A stretch of 53,807 bases of DNA from a virus: positions 1 through 53,807 of the IMG/VR virus record IMGVR_UViG_3300010354_000118; one strand, written 5' to 3'. Every line of letters begins with the position of its first letter. Positions within the stretch are counted from its first letter, which is position 1. This document shows positions 1 to 6,689 of this stretch, piece after piece. The position numbers and the translations under genes are program-made. The notes beneath the pieces are model-generated. The model was not told the DNA's origin. It saw only the letters and a program-made list of their open reading frames with translations, and did no database searches.

Positions 1-2
1 TA

Positions 3-86
3 AAAGGTGCTTTCAAAGACGACCAAGGCACTAAAAAAGAATTCATGGATAATATTAAACTTCAACAGGAATTTGCACCGAGGTAA
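3..86 (+). CDS. 3' end of an unidentified gene (cut by window edge)
   Basis: An open frame enters from the left edge and stops at TAA 84-86. The last 27 residues are hydrophilic and end in EFAPR. The stop lies 2 bases before the next ATG at 89, so it is probably the upstream member of the same transcription unit. Too little is visible to name a family. Confidence 0.6.
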   Translation, partial: KGAFKDDQGTKKEFMDNIKLQQEFAPR

Positions 87-88
87 TT

Positions 89-505
89 ATGGCAATTTGG
101 AAAATAACTAATCATCATAAAAAGAATGCAGTAGAACGTCAGTTCTGGACTAAAGACGGTGTCACCGTTATTAAGGAAGAAGGGTTTAGATGGGGCGTAT
201 GGACATGTGAAAACGATGAAGAAGAGCTAGATATTGATCTAGATAATCCCGATGGTTATGAATTAATGTCAAATGATTATGATTGGGAAATGGAAGAAAT
301 GATTGATGGTTGCTGGGTAGAGTGGGTATTTCCCAAAGACATGGACGAAGAAGAACAAGAACGTATCAAAGAACTTTGGGAAGAAGATAGCTTCGAAGGA
401 CTAGAAGGTGATGGATGGTACAATCATGAAACTGAGCATTGGATTCATGGACCTCTTAAATTAACTAATGAAGACACAGGTGAAGAATTTTATGGCAACC
501 ATTAA
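89..505 (+). CDS. conserved-type acidic hypothetical protein, 138 aa
   Basis: A very acidic protein with many Glu and Asp residues and a high Trp content (WKIT, WGVW, YDWEME, WVEWVF, WEED, GWYNHETEHWIHG). There is no signal peptide or membrane segment. The ATG at 89 follows GAGGT at 80-84 with suitable spacing. It begins 2 bases after the upstream stop and overlaps the next gene, so it sits inside a tightly packed operon. The Trp and acid pattern resembles small T4-like phage accessory proteins, including some DNA-mimic-like inhibitors, but this is only an impression. I do not recognise a catalytic motif and assign no function. Confidence 0.75.
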   Translation: MAIWKITNHHKKNAVERQFWTKDGVTVIKEEGFRWGVWTCENDEEELDIDLDNPDGYELMSNDYDWEMEEMIDGCWVEWVFPKDMDEEEQERIKELWEEDSFEGLEGDGWYNHETEHWIHGPLKLTNEDTGEEFYGNH

Positions 506-791
506 AAGAATTAAAGATCTAACCGACGACGAAATTGAAAGTTGTATTGACGGTTCTAGTAGTATTGCGCTGATTAGAGACATATTGACCAAGCACGGTG
601 TTGTAGGTGATAATGATTTTATAGACCCAGAAATATTCGCTGACTGGTTTGCAGATAATCTACAAGACCTAACAGGCACAGAAGAAGATACACCAGAATG
701 GACTGAAGCATTTGATGTGAACTGGAATTGGGGTTATGATATTGCAGACAATATCAATGCTCTTATTTCTGATAATTTCAAGGAAGATTAA
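492..791 (+). CDS. small acidic hypothetical protein, 99 aa
   Basis: The longer frame opens at 468, but ATG 492 is the better start: AGGTGAAG lies just upstream at 479-486, and this start leaves only a 14-base overlap with the previous gene. The protein begins MATIKRIKDL and is acidic, with a DDEIESCIDG stretch, a Trp-rich segment (WFADNL, WTEAF, VNWNWGYD) and a C-terminal KED. It has no membrane segment or recognisable active site. The stop TAA shares its last base with the ATG of the next small frame (TAATG), which suggests translational coupling. The function is unknown. Confidence 0.7.
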   Translation: MATIKRIKDLTDDEIESCIDGSSSIALIRDILTKHGVVGDNDFIDPEIFADWFADNLQDLTGTEEDTPEWTEAFDVNWNWGYDIADNINALISDNFKED

Positions 792-886
792 TGCTAAGGC
801 TATATGTCGAGTATGCTGTGATATCAGTAATTATCAGCACAGTCATGGGTTTCATAGTAGGCTATGCTATAATAAATTTATTATGA
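791..886 (+). CDS. 31-residue single-pass membrane peptide
   Basis: This frame starts at ATG 791, sharing its A with the preceding TAA, and ends at TGA 884-886. The product begins MLRLYVEYAV and is almost entirely one hydrophobic helix rich in Ile, Val and Ala. It includes a small-residue motif (MGFIVGYA) of the kind that packs helices together. The TAATG junction and the coding-like hydrophobic composition argue for a real small gene. A 15-codon frame (ATG 883 to TAA 930) overlaps its stop and runs into the queE start; that may be a coupling leader rather than a gene. Without homologues, chance is not excluded. Confidence 0.5.
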   Translation: MLRLYVEYAVISVIISTVMGFIVGYAIINLL

Positions 887-922
887 GTAACTCAAACAAA
901 ATTAAGATGTGGACAAAAATTT

Positions 923-1777
923 ATGAGTAAATTAAAAGTATCAGAATTGTTTTATAGTGTTCAAGGTGAAGGACGTTATATGGGAGTTCCCAGTGTATTC
1001 CTTCGCGTATTTGGATGTAATTTCACCTGCGACGGATTTGGAAAACCTAGGGGCGAACGTTCAAACGAACGGCATCTTATAGCAGAACGTATTGCCGAAT
1101 TTAAGACCTATAAAGATTTACCATTAGTTCACAGCGGGTGTGATAGTTATGCCAGTTGGGATCCCAAATTCAAAGATTTTAGTCCGGTATTAGAAACAGA
1201 CGCTATTGTAGATGCTATCATGGACATGCTGCCATATAAGCGTTGGATGAGAGAACATCTTGTGATTACAGGTGGTGAACCATTGTTAGGGTGGCAACGT
1301 AGCTATTCTGATCTATTAGATCATTCAAAGATGCAGGATCTAAAAGAAATCACATTTGAGACCAATGGTACTCAAAAACTTTTACCAGATTTCAAACGCA
1401 GATTGCTTGCATGGATTGATCAGCGTGAAGCTAACAGTAATGTTCTTACATTCTCAGTCAGTGCCAAACTTCCTTCAAGTGGAGAAAAATGGGAAGAAGC
1501 TATCAAACCTGAAATAGTATGTGAATATGAAGAAATTGGTTGGACTTATCTTAAATTTGTAGTAGCCACAGAACAAGACGTTCAAGATGCTCTGCGTGCC
1601 ACTATGGAATATAGGGATGCAGGATTTGAGGGTGAAGTATATCTTATGCCCATAGGTGGAGTAGAGAGTGTTTATAGCCTAAATAACAAGAATGTAGCCT
1701 TGGCCTGTATGAAACATGGATTGAGGTACAGTGATAGACTTCAGGTGCCGCTTTTCAAGAATGCATGGTCGACATAA
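923..1777 (+). CDS. queE: QueE-like radical SAM enzyme (7-carboxy-7-deazaguanine synthase family)
   Basis: A 284-residue radical SAM protein. QueE converts carboxy-tetrahydropterin to 7-carboxy-7-deazaguanine on the pathway to preQ0 and queuosine; phages also use this pathway to make modified deazaguanine bases in DNA. The family signature FYSVQGEGRYMGVPSVFLR is at residues 10-28, followed by GCNFTC (Cys32, Cys36). The third cluster cysteine is not in the usual CxxxCxxC position. The best candidate is Cys73 in HSGCDSYASW, which matches the CDTxxxxW end of the normal loop after a 36-residue insertion. TGGEPLL at about 115-121 is the SAM-binding GGEP motif. The start at 923 overlaps a mini frame. 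No queC, queD, folE or DNA transglycosylase is in the window. The family call is strong; the exact product is inferred. Confidence 0.87.
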   Translation: MSKLKVSELFYSVQGEGRYMGVPSVFLRVFGCNFTCDGFGKPRGERSNERHLIAERIAEFKTYKDLPLVHSGCDSYASWDPKFKDFSPVLETDAIVDAIMDMLPYKRWMREHLVITGGEPLLGWQRSYSDLLDHSKMQDLKEITFETNGTQKLLPDFKRRLLAWIDQREANSNVLTFSVSAKLPSSGEKWEEAIKPEIVCEYEEIGWTYLKFVVATEQDVQDALRATMEYRDAGFEGEVYLMPIGGVESVYSLNNKNVALACMKHGLRYSDRLQVPLFKNAWST

Positions 1778-1782
1778 ATAAA

Positions 1783-1834
1783 AGTTCCCCATTTATTTTA
1801 AAAAAATATAAATATTTAAAATGAATGGGGAACT
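1783..1834 (+). promoter_or_regulatory. long hairpin sequestering the ribosome binding site of the downstream nuclease gene
   Basis: The arms 1783-1802 and 1815-1834 pair over 20 bases with one G-U, around a 12-base AT loop. The right arm contains GGGGAA, the Shine-Dalgarno sequence for ATG 1838. In a transcript that reads through from queE the site would be buried. An exact late promoter lies across the loop, so transcripts starting there would lack the left arm. The hairpin may also slow or end queE transcription, but no U-run follows it. Confidence 0.75.
1807..1814 (+). promoter_or_regulatory. T4-type late promoter element (TATAAATA)
   Basis: An exact match to the T4 late promoter element read by gp55-RNA polymerase. 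In T4, transcription starts about six bases downstream of this octamer, which here falls near 1820, after the left arm of the hairpin. A weaker CATAAATA is at 1773-1780 over the queE stop, but a transcript from there would keep most of the left arm. Confidence 0.7.
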
Positions 1835-1837
1835 AAT

Positions 1838-2596
1838 ATGACTAATCCTATAAACAAATATTCCGAAGAAGTATTCAAAAATAAAGTAAAAGAAAAAATA
1901 TGTTCTATTTTAGATATTACAGAATACAAAGGTGTTGACTATAAACTTAAAGTGCATTGTATCCACGGTATAAATGAAAGAAGAGGATGGAGTGTTTTAA
2001 ATGGAAAATACTGCTGTCGCAAAGGCTATTACGAAAGCGGCAACATGTGGAAGAACAGAATTAATACTTTAGAAGACTTAAAAGAAAGTGCTCTAAAATA
2101 TAGACAAAACATCGATGTTTCCGAATCTTATATAGACACTTCCGGTAGGTATAAAAGGTTAGAAAATATAAGATGCACTATACATAATATTTTTTATAGT
2201 AGTATTGCTACACAAAAAATCGGTCAATGTCCAGAATGCTTTAAAGAGGATAATAGAGAAAAACTCAGGACAGCGGCGCCTAAAGCATGGGCAAGTCAAT
2301 CAACGGGAAGTTTTGTAAGCAAAAAAGAAACTAAATGGTTAGATGAATTAAACATTAAGGATAGACAAGTATGGCTTGAGGATGTAAAATACAAAGTAGA
2401 TGGATACGACTCTGAAACCAATACTGTATATCTTTATCACGGAAAGTTCTGGCACGGATGTCCTAAAACATTTGATCCAGAAATGATACATCCGATCATA
2501 AAAATTACTATGAAAGATTTATACGAAAAAACAATGTATTACGAAAATAAATTAAAACAAGCAGGTTATAACTTAGTAGTAAAGTGGGGAACATGA
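1838..2596 (+). CDS. free-standing homing-type endonuclease with zinc-ribbon repeats and Vsr-like nuclease fold
   Basis: The 252-residue protein has two N-terminal Cys/His units: HCIHG then CCRKGYY at about 40-65, and CTIHNIF then CPECFKED at about 112-138. Repeats of this kind occur in mobile nucleases. The C-terminal nuclease region has a Glu (KKETKWLDEL), then VDGYDSETNTVYLYHG and WHGCP, and a final KT-E-L-GY-V helix and strand. This is the Vsr/PD-(D/E)XK pattern. It ends abruptly at VVKWGT, where relatives usually continue past a Trp-Glu, so the C terminus may be shortened. Its TGA overlaps the next start. It lies alone between queE and unrelated genes, behind a hairpin with a late promoter, as expected of a mobile phage gene. 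Target site unknown. Confidence 0.8.
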   Translation: MTNPINKYSEEVFKNKVKEKICSILDITEYKGVDYKLKVHCIHGINERRGWSVLNGKYCCRKGYYESGNMWKNRINTLEDLKESALKYRQNIDVSESYIDTSGRYKRLENIRCTIHNIFYSSIATQKIGQCPECFKEDNREKLRTAAPKAWASQSTGSFVSKKETKWLDELNIKDRQVWLEDVKYKVDGYDSETNTVYLYHGKFWHGCPKTFDPEMIHPIIKITMKDLYEKTMYYENKLKQAGYNLVVKWGT

Positions 2597-3090
2597 TGAA
2601 ACAGTTTATAAAAAATCTATTTGGCATCACAGAAATGGAACGTGCCATTGCAGAAACTCAACAACGTATTCTCGAAGCAGAACAGGCCAAAAAAGCAGCC
2701 GAAGAAAAGGCTCTAGAGGCAATAGAAGAAGCTAGATTAGCCAAAGAAGCAGCAGAACAAAAACTCAAAATTGCGATAGAAAAGTCCAGTGTTGATTCTT
2801 CTAAAGAAGATGCAACAGAAAGAGGGGAACCTTGGATAGCTGTCCTTGATACCAAAATCAACAAAGAAAATGTACGGAATGGATTTTTTGAACTTGACTG
2901 GAACGAATACTTTGTAGTACAATTAAAACTAGCAGGATATACTGGATCGAGTGATGAAGAAATTGTAGAACGCTGGTTTCAAGATCTTTGCCGAAATATT
3001 GGCAATGAAGTCGGCGTAGACATGGAACGACGTGGTTCAGGGTATATTAATGTCAATAACATAGGTAATGGTAAGTCGGAAATAAGCTAA
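2596..3090 (+). CDS. hypothetical protein with N-terminal coiled coil
   Basis: The frame is open from GTG 2584, but ATG 2596 has the best spacing to GGGGA at 2586-2590; ATG 2593 is the alternative. The product (about 164 aa) starts MKQFIKNLFGITEMER, then has a long Ala/Glu/Lys/Gln coiled coil to about residue 62. A compact C-terminal region follows with EPWIAVLDT, LDWNEYFVVQLKLAGYTG and ERWFQDLCRNI. There is no signal peptide. It sits directly upstream of the exonuclease gene with a TAATG junction, so the two are probably co-translated, which hints at a DNA-metabolism or virion role. I do not recognise the family. Confidence 0.7.
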   Translation: MKQFIKNLFGITEMERAIAETQQRILEAEQAKKAAEEKALEAIEEARLAKEAAEQKLKIAIEKSSVDSSKEDATERGEPWIAVLDTKINKENVRNGFFELDWNEYFVVQLKLAGYTGSSDEEIVERWFQDLCRNIGNEVGVDMERRGSGYINVNNIGNGKSEIS

Positions 3091-4121
3091 TGACTTTTAT
3101 TCTTGTAGATACTGCAAATACATTCTTTCGTGCTAGGCATGTCATCAGAGGTGATGCTTCTGAAAAGGTCGGTATGGCCTTTCATATCATTTTTAACTCT
3201 ATCAAAAAGGCCTGGAAGGATTTCGATGGTAGTCATGTAGTATTCGCCTTAGAAGGCCGTTCATGGCGTAAAGACCACTACGCTCCTTATAAAAGAAATA
3301 GGACAGAAGCTAGAGCTGCTCTATCACCTAGAGAACAAGAAGAAGACAAACTATTTTGGGAAACCTTTGATCAATTTAAAGAATTTATTACAACAAAAAC
3401 AAACTGTTCAGTATTACATCATCCTACACTTGAAGCAGACGATCTTATTGCCGGTTTTATTAGACTACATCCCAATCATAATCATGTTATCATTTCAACA
3501 GACAGTGACTTTTCGCAGTTAATAAATCATAATGTCTGTCAGTATAATGGAGTCAGTGGTGTAACAACAAAGTCAACAGGTTATTATGATGAAAAGGGTA
3601 AACCAGTTGTTGATAAAAAAACAAAGACTGTAAAGCCTGCACCAGACCCAGAGTGGTTATTATTTGAAAAATGTATGCGAGGCGATACCACAGACAATAT
3701 CTTCAGTGCCTATCCAGGAGTAAGAGAAAAAGGCACCAAGAACAAGATTGGTTTGAGAGAAGCATTTTCAGATAGAAATAATAAAGGATACAATTGGAAC
3801 AACATGATGCTACAACGTTGGTTAGATCATGAAGGCATTGAACACAGAGTCAAGGAAGATTACGAACGCAATCGCATACTATGTGATCTCAATGCGCAGC
3901 CGCACGAAGTAAAAGAGATAATAGATCAGGTTATAATACAAGAAGTTAATAGTAATAAAAATATAAGTCAGGTAGGAACACGTCTACTAAAACTCTGTCG
4001 GGAATTCGACCTGCAGAGAATATCAGATAGCATAGAGCAGTATGCTAGACCACTAAATTCGAGGTATGCAGATGTCAACTATAGCCAAAACTCTAGTACC
4101 AAACAAGTCCTGGTTGATTAG
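3090..4121 (+). CDS. rnh: RNase H / 5'-3' exonuclease of the FEN family (T4 Rnh-like)
   Basis: A 343-residue flap-endonuclease family enzyme. In T4 the homologue removes RNA primers and adjoining DNA from lagging-strand fragments. Metal-site acids are in place: LVDTANTFF (Asp7), LEADDLIAG (Glu115, Asp117, Asp118), STDSDFSQL (Asp138, Asp140) and RGDTTDNIFSAYPGV (Asp199, Asp202). The PYKRNR segment at about 66-71 matches the helical-arch DNA-binding region. After the second metal cluster comes the YPGV-KGT segment, equivalent to the helix-hairpin-helix. The size is close to the T4 protein (305 aa) with a longer C terminus. ATG 3090 shares a base with the upstream TAA. The last 50 bases overlap the next gene in another frame. 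Confidence 0.92.
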   Translation: MTFILVDTANTFFRARHVIRGDASEKVGMAFHIIFNSIKKAWKDFDGSHVVFALEGRSWRKDHYAPYKRNRTEARAALSPREQEEDKLFWETFDQFKEFITTKTNCSVLHHPTLEADDLIAGFIRLHPNHNHVIISTDSDFSQLINHNVCQYNGVSGVTTKSTGYYDEKGKPVVDKKTKTVKPAPDPEWLLFEKCMRGDTTDNIFSAYPGVREKGTKNKIGLREAFSDRNNKGYNWNNMMLQRWLDHEGIEHRVKEDYERNRILCDLNAQPHEVKEIIDQVIIQEVNSNKNISQVGTRLLKLCREFDLQRISDSIEQYARPLNSRYADVNYSQNSSTKQVLVD

Positions 4122-4548
4122 ATCAGAAGATAAAAAACTTGGAACTATTAATCGAGACAAAAAAGGTTTTAATCTTTTTGTCAAGGGGAAAAAAATATTT
4201 CTAAAAAAACAAGAACTTACAGACAAGTTAGGTCTAATATTACCTGAGAAATCTTCAGGAACAGAAAACAAGGCAACTATAAGTAATATCATTTACGGAT
4301 ATCCTTGCGGCAGCAGACCCTATCATCCTGTTTATAATATCAAGAAAAAATTACCTATCTATTCTAAAAGTAACAAGAGTAAGAGTCTATATTGTGCCGG
4401 CTATTATATAATTAAATTTAGAAAAGGGTGGGTTAAAAGCTTCTGTCCGAAGCTAATTACTCTTGACAGATACGAATTTCATGGACCATTCCGAACAGAA
4501 GAAGAAATGAAACAACAGCTATCCATTGTAAATAGAGACCAAAAATGA
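4072..4548 (+). CDS. hypothetical basic protein, 158 aa
   Basis: Two ATGs lie at 4066 and 4072. GAGG at 4061-4064 is well spaced only for 4072, giving MSTIAKTLVPNKSWLIRS. The protein is Lys-rich. It has an N-terminal half that looks like a small beta domain (LGTINRDKKGFNLFVKGKKIFL) and a C-terminal half with striking ordered motifs: YGYPCGSRPYHPVYNIKKKLP, SKSLYCAGYYIIKF, WVKSFCPKLITLDRYEFHGPF. The latter block looks highly conserved and resembles a protein found beside replication genes in marine T4-like phages, but no enzymatic motif is visible. It overlaps rnh at its start and the next gene at its stop (ATGA), so it is part of the same operon. Confidence 0.75.
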   Translation: MSTIAKTLVPNKSWLIRSEDKKLGTINRDKKGFNLFVKGKKIFLKKQELTDKLGLILPEKSSGTENKATISNIIYGYPCGSRPYHPVYNIKKKLPIYSKSNKSKSLYCAGYYIIKFRKGWVKSFCPKLITLDRYEFHGPFRTEEEMKQQLSIVNRDQK

Positions 4549-4763
4549 ATCAAATCAATACAAATCCTATTGAATTGTACCTAGAAAAAGAAAGAATCGC
4601 CAGTAGAAGTGGTCAAAAAACACTTACTCTTGATATTAGAGAAGCTCGAGCACTAAGTGATAGTCTAGCTGCCTTAATGGCAAGATTGTTAAACGGAACA
4701 AATACTAATGTTCAAACTGAGGCTCCGGAAATTAGAATTAACATGGACGGTGGTAGATTTTAA
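4545..4763 (+). CDS. small hypothetical protein, 72 aa
   Basis: It starts at ATG 4545, which overlaps the preceding TGA in an ATGA junction, so translation is probably coupled. The protein is predicted to be largely helical: an N-terminal LYLEKERIASRSGQ segment, an amphipathic helix with Ala, Leu and Arg (REARALSDSLAALMARLL), then a polar tail ending in NMDGGRF. There is no cysteine, membrane helix or recognised motif. Size and place match small structural-accessory genes of T4-like phages. Function unknown. Confidence 0.7.
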   Translation: MNQINTNPIELYLEKERIASRSGQKTLTLDIREARALSDSLAALMARLLNGTNTNVQTEAPEIRINMDGGRF

Positions 4764-4774
4764 TATTGGAGTAT

Positions 4775-4805
4775 AATAAATATATGTGCTTCGGAGCACA
4801 TATAT
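4775..4805 (+). promoter_or_regulatory. hairpin over a start codon with an overlapping late-promoter-like element
   Basis: AATAAATA at 4775-4782 differs from the T4 late element at one base. It runs into a perfect 11-base-pair hairpin (4780-4790 with 4795-4805, loop TCGG). The right arm ends inside the ATG at 4804, and GGAG (4793-4796) is its Shine-Dalgarno sequence at the loop edge. A late transcript would start near 4788 and lose nearly all of the left arm. Confidence 0.5.
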
Positions 4806-5100
4806 GTCAAGACCAAAACCAAATATACTTTTAGAAATAACAAATAAGAAAACTTTTAAGACTGAACAGGTCTTAGAAGCCGAAGCTATCTGGGCTGTTT
4901 TCTATAAGGATAAGCCTGTCAATCTTAAAATCACCAGTATCGTAGCCCAAAAAATTGGTCCTAAATACAAAAAAGTAAGTTTCTCAAATAGTGGACATGC
5001 CTTCAATCTTGCAGATAAATTAAACAAAGCCTACAACTGCTCTGACTTCACAGTAGTTAAACTTACCAAAGGTGAACTTGTGATAGAAAGATATGAATAA
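4804..5100 (+). CDS. hypothetical protein, 98 aa
   Basis: The frame can be extended to GTG 4786, but that start lies inside a hairpin without a ribosome site. ATG 4804 has GGAG seven bases upstream, giving MSRPKPNILLEITNKKTF. The protein is basic and looks like a small alpha/beta fold: LLEITNKKTFKTEQVL, then AIWAVFYKDKPVNLK, SIVAQKIGPKYKKVSFSNSG, a short helix (FNLADKLNKAYN) and a final strand pair. It has no recognised family signature. Its stop overlaps the next start by a few bases. Because its start is in a stable hairpin with a late-like promoter, it may be expressed mainly late. Confidence 0.68.
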   Translation: MSRPKPNILLEITNKKTFKTEQVLEAEAIWAVFYKDKPVNLKITSIVAQKIGPKYKKVSFSNSGHAFNLADKLNKAYNCSDFTVVKLTKGELVIERYE

Positions 5101-5473
5101 AAAAGAATTTACTGGTATAATTTTAGAAAAGATAGGTAAACCTAATACAGCAGAAACCATCAAAAGATATCAACATGTTTTTTGGGTAGACATCAGAAAC
5201 AATCAAAACTATAGACTTACACTTAATGGCTTTGAAGCCTGTAATCAAGCCCAAATCCGTCATTACAAATTCGAATTAAGCAAGATTAACATCCTTCCAA
5301 GTCTTACTGCCAAAAATCTTTTGGACATGCAGAAATATGTTCCTTATCCATTTTATCTCAATGAACATTCTGTGTTCCTTTTTGACCAAAAATCCACTGT
5401 GGAACTAATGCTCTATGAAGGCAATTTCTTCAAATTCATAGAATTCAAGAAGCATAGCACAAAAACCGCTTGA
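5093..5473 (+). CDS. hypothetical protein, 126 aa
   Basis: It starts at ATG 5093 overlapping the previous stop, with weak AGAAAG upstream. The 126-residue basic protein is rich in aromatic residues (YQHVFWVDIRNNQNY, HYKFELSKIN, MQKYVPYPFYLNEHSVFLF, YEGNFFKFIEFKK). It has a repeated strand-like pattern and no transmembrane segment. I do not recognise a family. The end of the gene overlaps the -35 box of the promoter for the following ATPase gene, so the operon that begins left of the window probably ends functionally here, although no hairpin terminator is visible. Confidence 0.68.
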   Translation: MNKKEFTGIILEKIGKPNTAETIKRYQHVFWVDIRNNQNYRLTLNGFEACNQAQIRHYKFELSKINILPSLTAKNLLDMQKYVPYPFYLNEHSVFLFDQKSTVELMLYEGNFFKFIEFKKHSTKTA

Positions 5474-5498
5474 CGAGGTCTAGCTTTTTTTGTATACT
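5470..5498 (+). promoter_or_regulatory. sigma70-type promoter for the MoxR-like gene
   Basis: TTGACG at 5470-5475 and TATACT at 5493-5498 are separated by 17 bases. Transcription would start near 5505, leaving a short leader with AGAGGA before ATG 5531. This is the form recognised by unmodified host polymerase, so early expression is expected. Confidence 0.75.
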
Positions 5499-5530
5499 AT
5501 ATAGACACTAACAAACTAATAGAGGATTAA

Positions 5531-6613
5531 ATGGCTGAGAAAATTTCCAGTATTCGTACCGTAGGTCCAAATGATGCAAAGTCAGCAATTCGTTTTGCCA
5601 TGAAGGTACGTCGTCCAATTTTTATGTGGGGACCTCCAGGTATTGGTAAATCGGACATCATCAAACAACTAGGTTATGAACAGGAACGAGAAGTAATTGA
5701 TGTTCGTTTGAGTCTTTGGGAACCCACTGATATCAAAGGTATTCCATACTACAATAGTCAAGCTAACACTATGACTTGGGCTCCTCCGTCGGAACTGCCT
5801 TCAGATCCAGACAGCAAGGCTATTCTGTTTCTTGATGAGTTGAACTCTGCGGCTCCTGCTACACAGGCAGCGGCTTACCAACTTATTCTCAACCGCCGTG
5901 TTGGCACCTATCGTTTGCCAGATGGTGTAGACATTGTAGCAGCAGGTAACCGTGAAGCAGACAAGGGTGTAACTTTTAGAATGCCTGCTCCATTGGCAAA
6001 CCGTTTCATTCACGTTGAATTAGAAGTCAGCTTTGACGACTGGCATGAGTGGGCTGTAAACAATCGTCAGCATGAACAGGTTGTAGGCTTTTTAGGCTTC
6101 AGTAAGCAGGATCTATATGATTTTGATCCAAAAGGTGCGAGTCGCTCATTTGCAACACCGCGTTCTTGGTCGTTTGTCAGCGATCTTTTGCATGACTCAG
6201 CTCTCAGTGAAAACACTCTAACCACATTGGTAGCAGGTGCCGTCGGTGAAGGCCTTGCAGTCAAATTTATGGCACACCGTAAGGTTGCCAAGCAGATGCC
6301 TAAGCCTCTTGATATTTTGGAAGGTAAGGTTACCAAAACTGAGATTAAAGAAGTTTCTGCCATGTACTCTTTGACTATCAGTATGTGTTATGAGCTTCAG
6401 GAACTTAACAAGAAGAAGGTCAAGGATTGGGACAAAATGGCAGACTGCTTCTTTGGATTTATGATGGACAATTTTCCAACTGAGCTTGTGGTTATGGGTG
6501 CCAAAGTAGCATTGGTAAATTATCAACTTCCTTTTGATACTACCAAACTTAAAAACTTTGATCGCTTCCATGAAAAATATGGAAAATACATCATACAGGC
6601 AATGGAAGGTTAA
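5531..6613 (+). CDS. MoxR-family AAA+ ATPase
   Basis: A 360-residue AAA+ ATPase. MoxR proteins act as chaperones with VWA-domain partners, for example in metal insertion or in assembling and remodelling large complexes. Walker A is GPPGIGKS at 34-41 and Walker B is LFLDEL at 99-104 (Asp102, Glu103). Sensor 1 is VAAGN with Asn140, and an arginine finger candidate is Arg158 in LANRF. The insertion around IKGIPYYNSQANTMTWAPPSELP is typical of the MoxR clade. The next gene encodes the expected VWA partner. The gene has its own sigma70-like promoter upstream and a hairpin terminator at its stop, so it is an independently regulated unit. The substrate in the infected cell is unknown. Confidence 0.88.
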   Translation: MAEKISSIRTVGPNDAKSAIRFAMKVRRPIFMWGPPGIGKSDIIKQLGYEQEREVIDVRLSLWEPTDIKGIPYYNSQANTMTWAPPSELPSDPDSKAILFLDELNSAAPATQAAAYQLILNRRVGTYRLPDGVDIVAAGNREADKGVTFRMPAPLANRFIHVELEVSFDDWHEWAVNNRQHEQVVGFLGFSKQDLYDFDPKGASRSFATPRSWSFVSDLLHDSALSENTLTTLVAGAVGEGLAVKFMAHRKVAKQMPKPLDILEGKVTKTEIKEVSAMYSLTISMCYELQELNKKKVKDWDKMADCFFGFMMDNFPTELVVMGAKVALVNYQLPFDTTKLKNFDRFHEKYGKYIIQAMEG

Positions 6614-6636
6614 AAAGGGCCCGCAAGGGCCTTTTT
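6612..6636 (+). terminator. rho-independent terminator after the MoxR-like gene
   Basis: Beginning in the stop codon, AAAAAGG and CCC pair with GGG and CCTTTTT around a GCAA loop, with one bulged G. The hairpin ends in a run of five T. It lies directly before the next promoter, separating the two transcription units. Confidence 0.75.
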
Positions 6637-6639
6637 CAT

Positions 6640-6668
6640 TTGACCTAGATGAAGAAAGACTATATAAT
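6640..6668 (+). promoter_or_regulatory. sigma70-type promoter for the VWA-domain gene
   Basis: TTGACC at 6640-6645 and consensus TATAAT at 6663-6668 are separated by 17 bases. The leader contains AAAGGGGAAA before ATG 6690, a strong ribosome binding site. Confidence 0.78.
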
Positions 6669-6689
6669 TGTATATGAAAGGGGAAACAA

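Noticed and set aside
868-884. AT-rich palindrome ATAATAAATTTATTAT before queE
   Set aside because: It falls in an overlapping small gene, has low complexity and has no associated -35; probably chance in AT-rich DNA.
736-930. 64-residue plus-strand frame between the acidic protein and queE
   Set aside because: Most of it overlaps two better frames (492-791 and 791-886) with coding-like composition. Only its last 15 codons are free, so it is treated as a possible leader.
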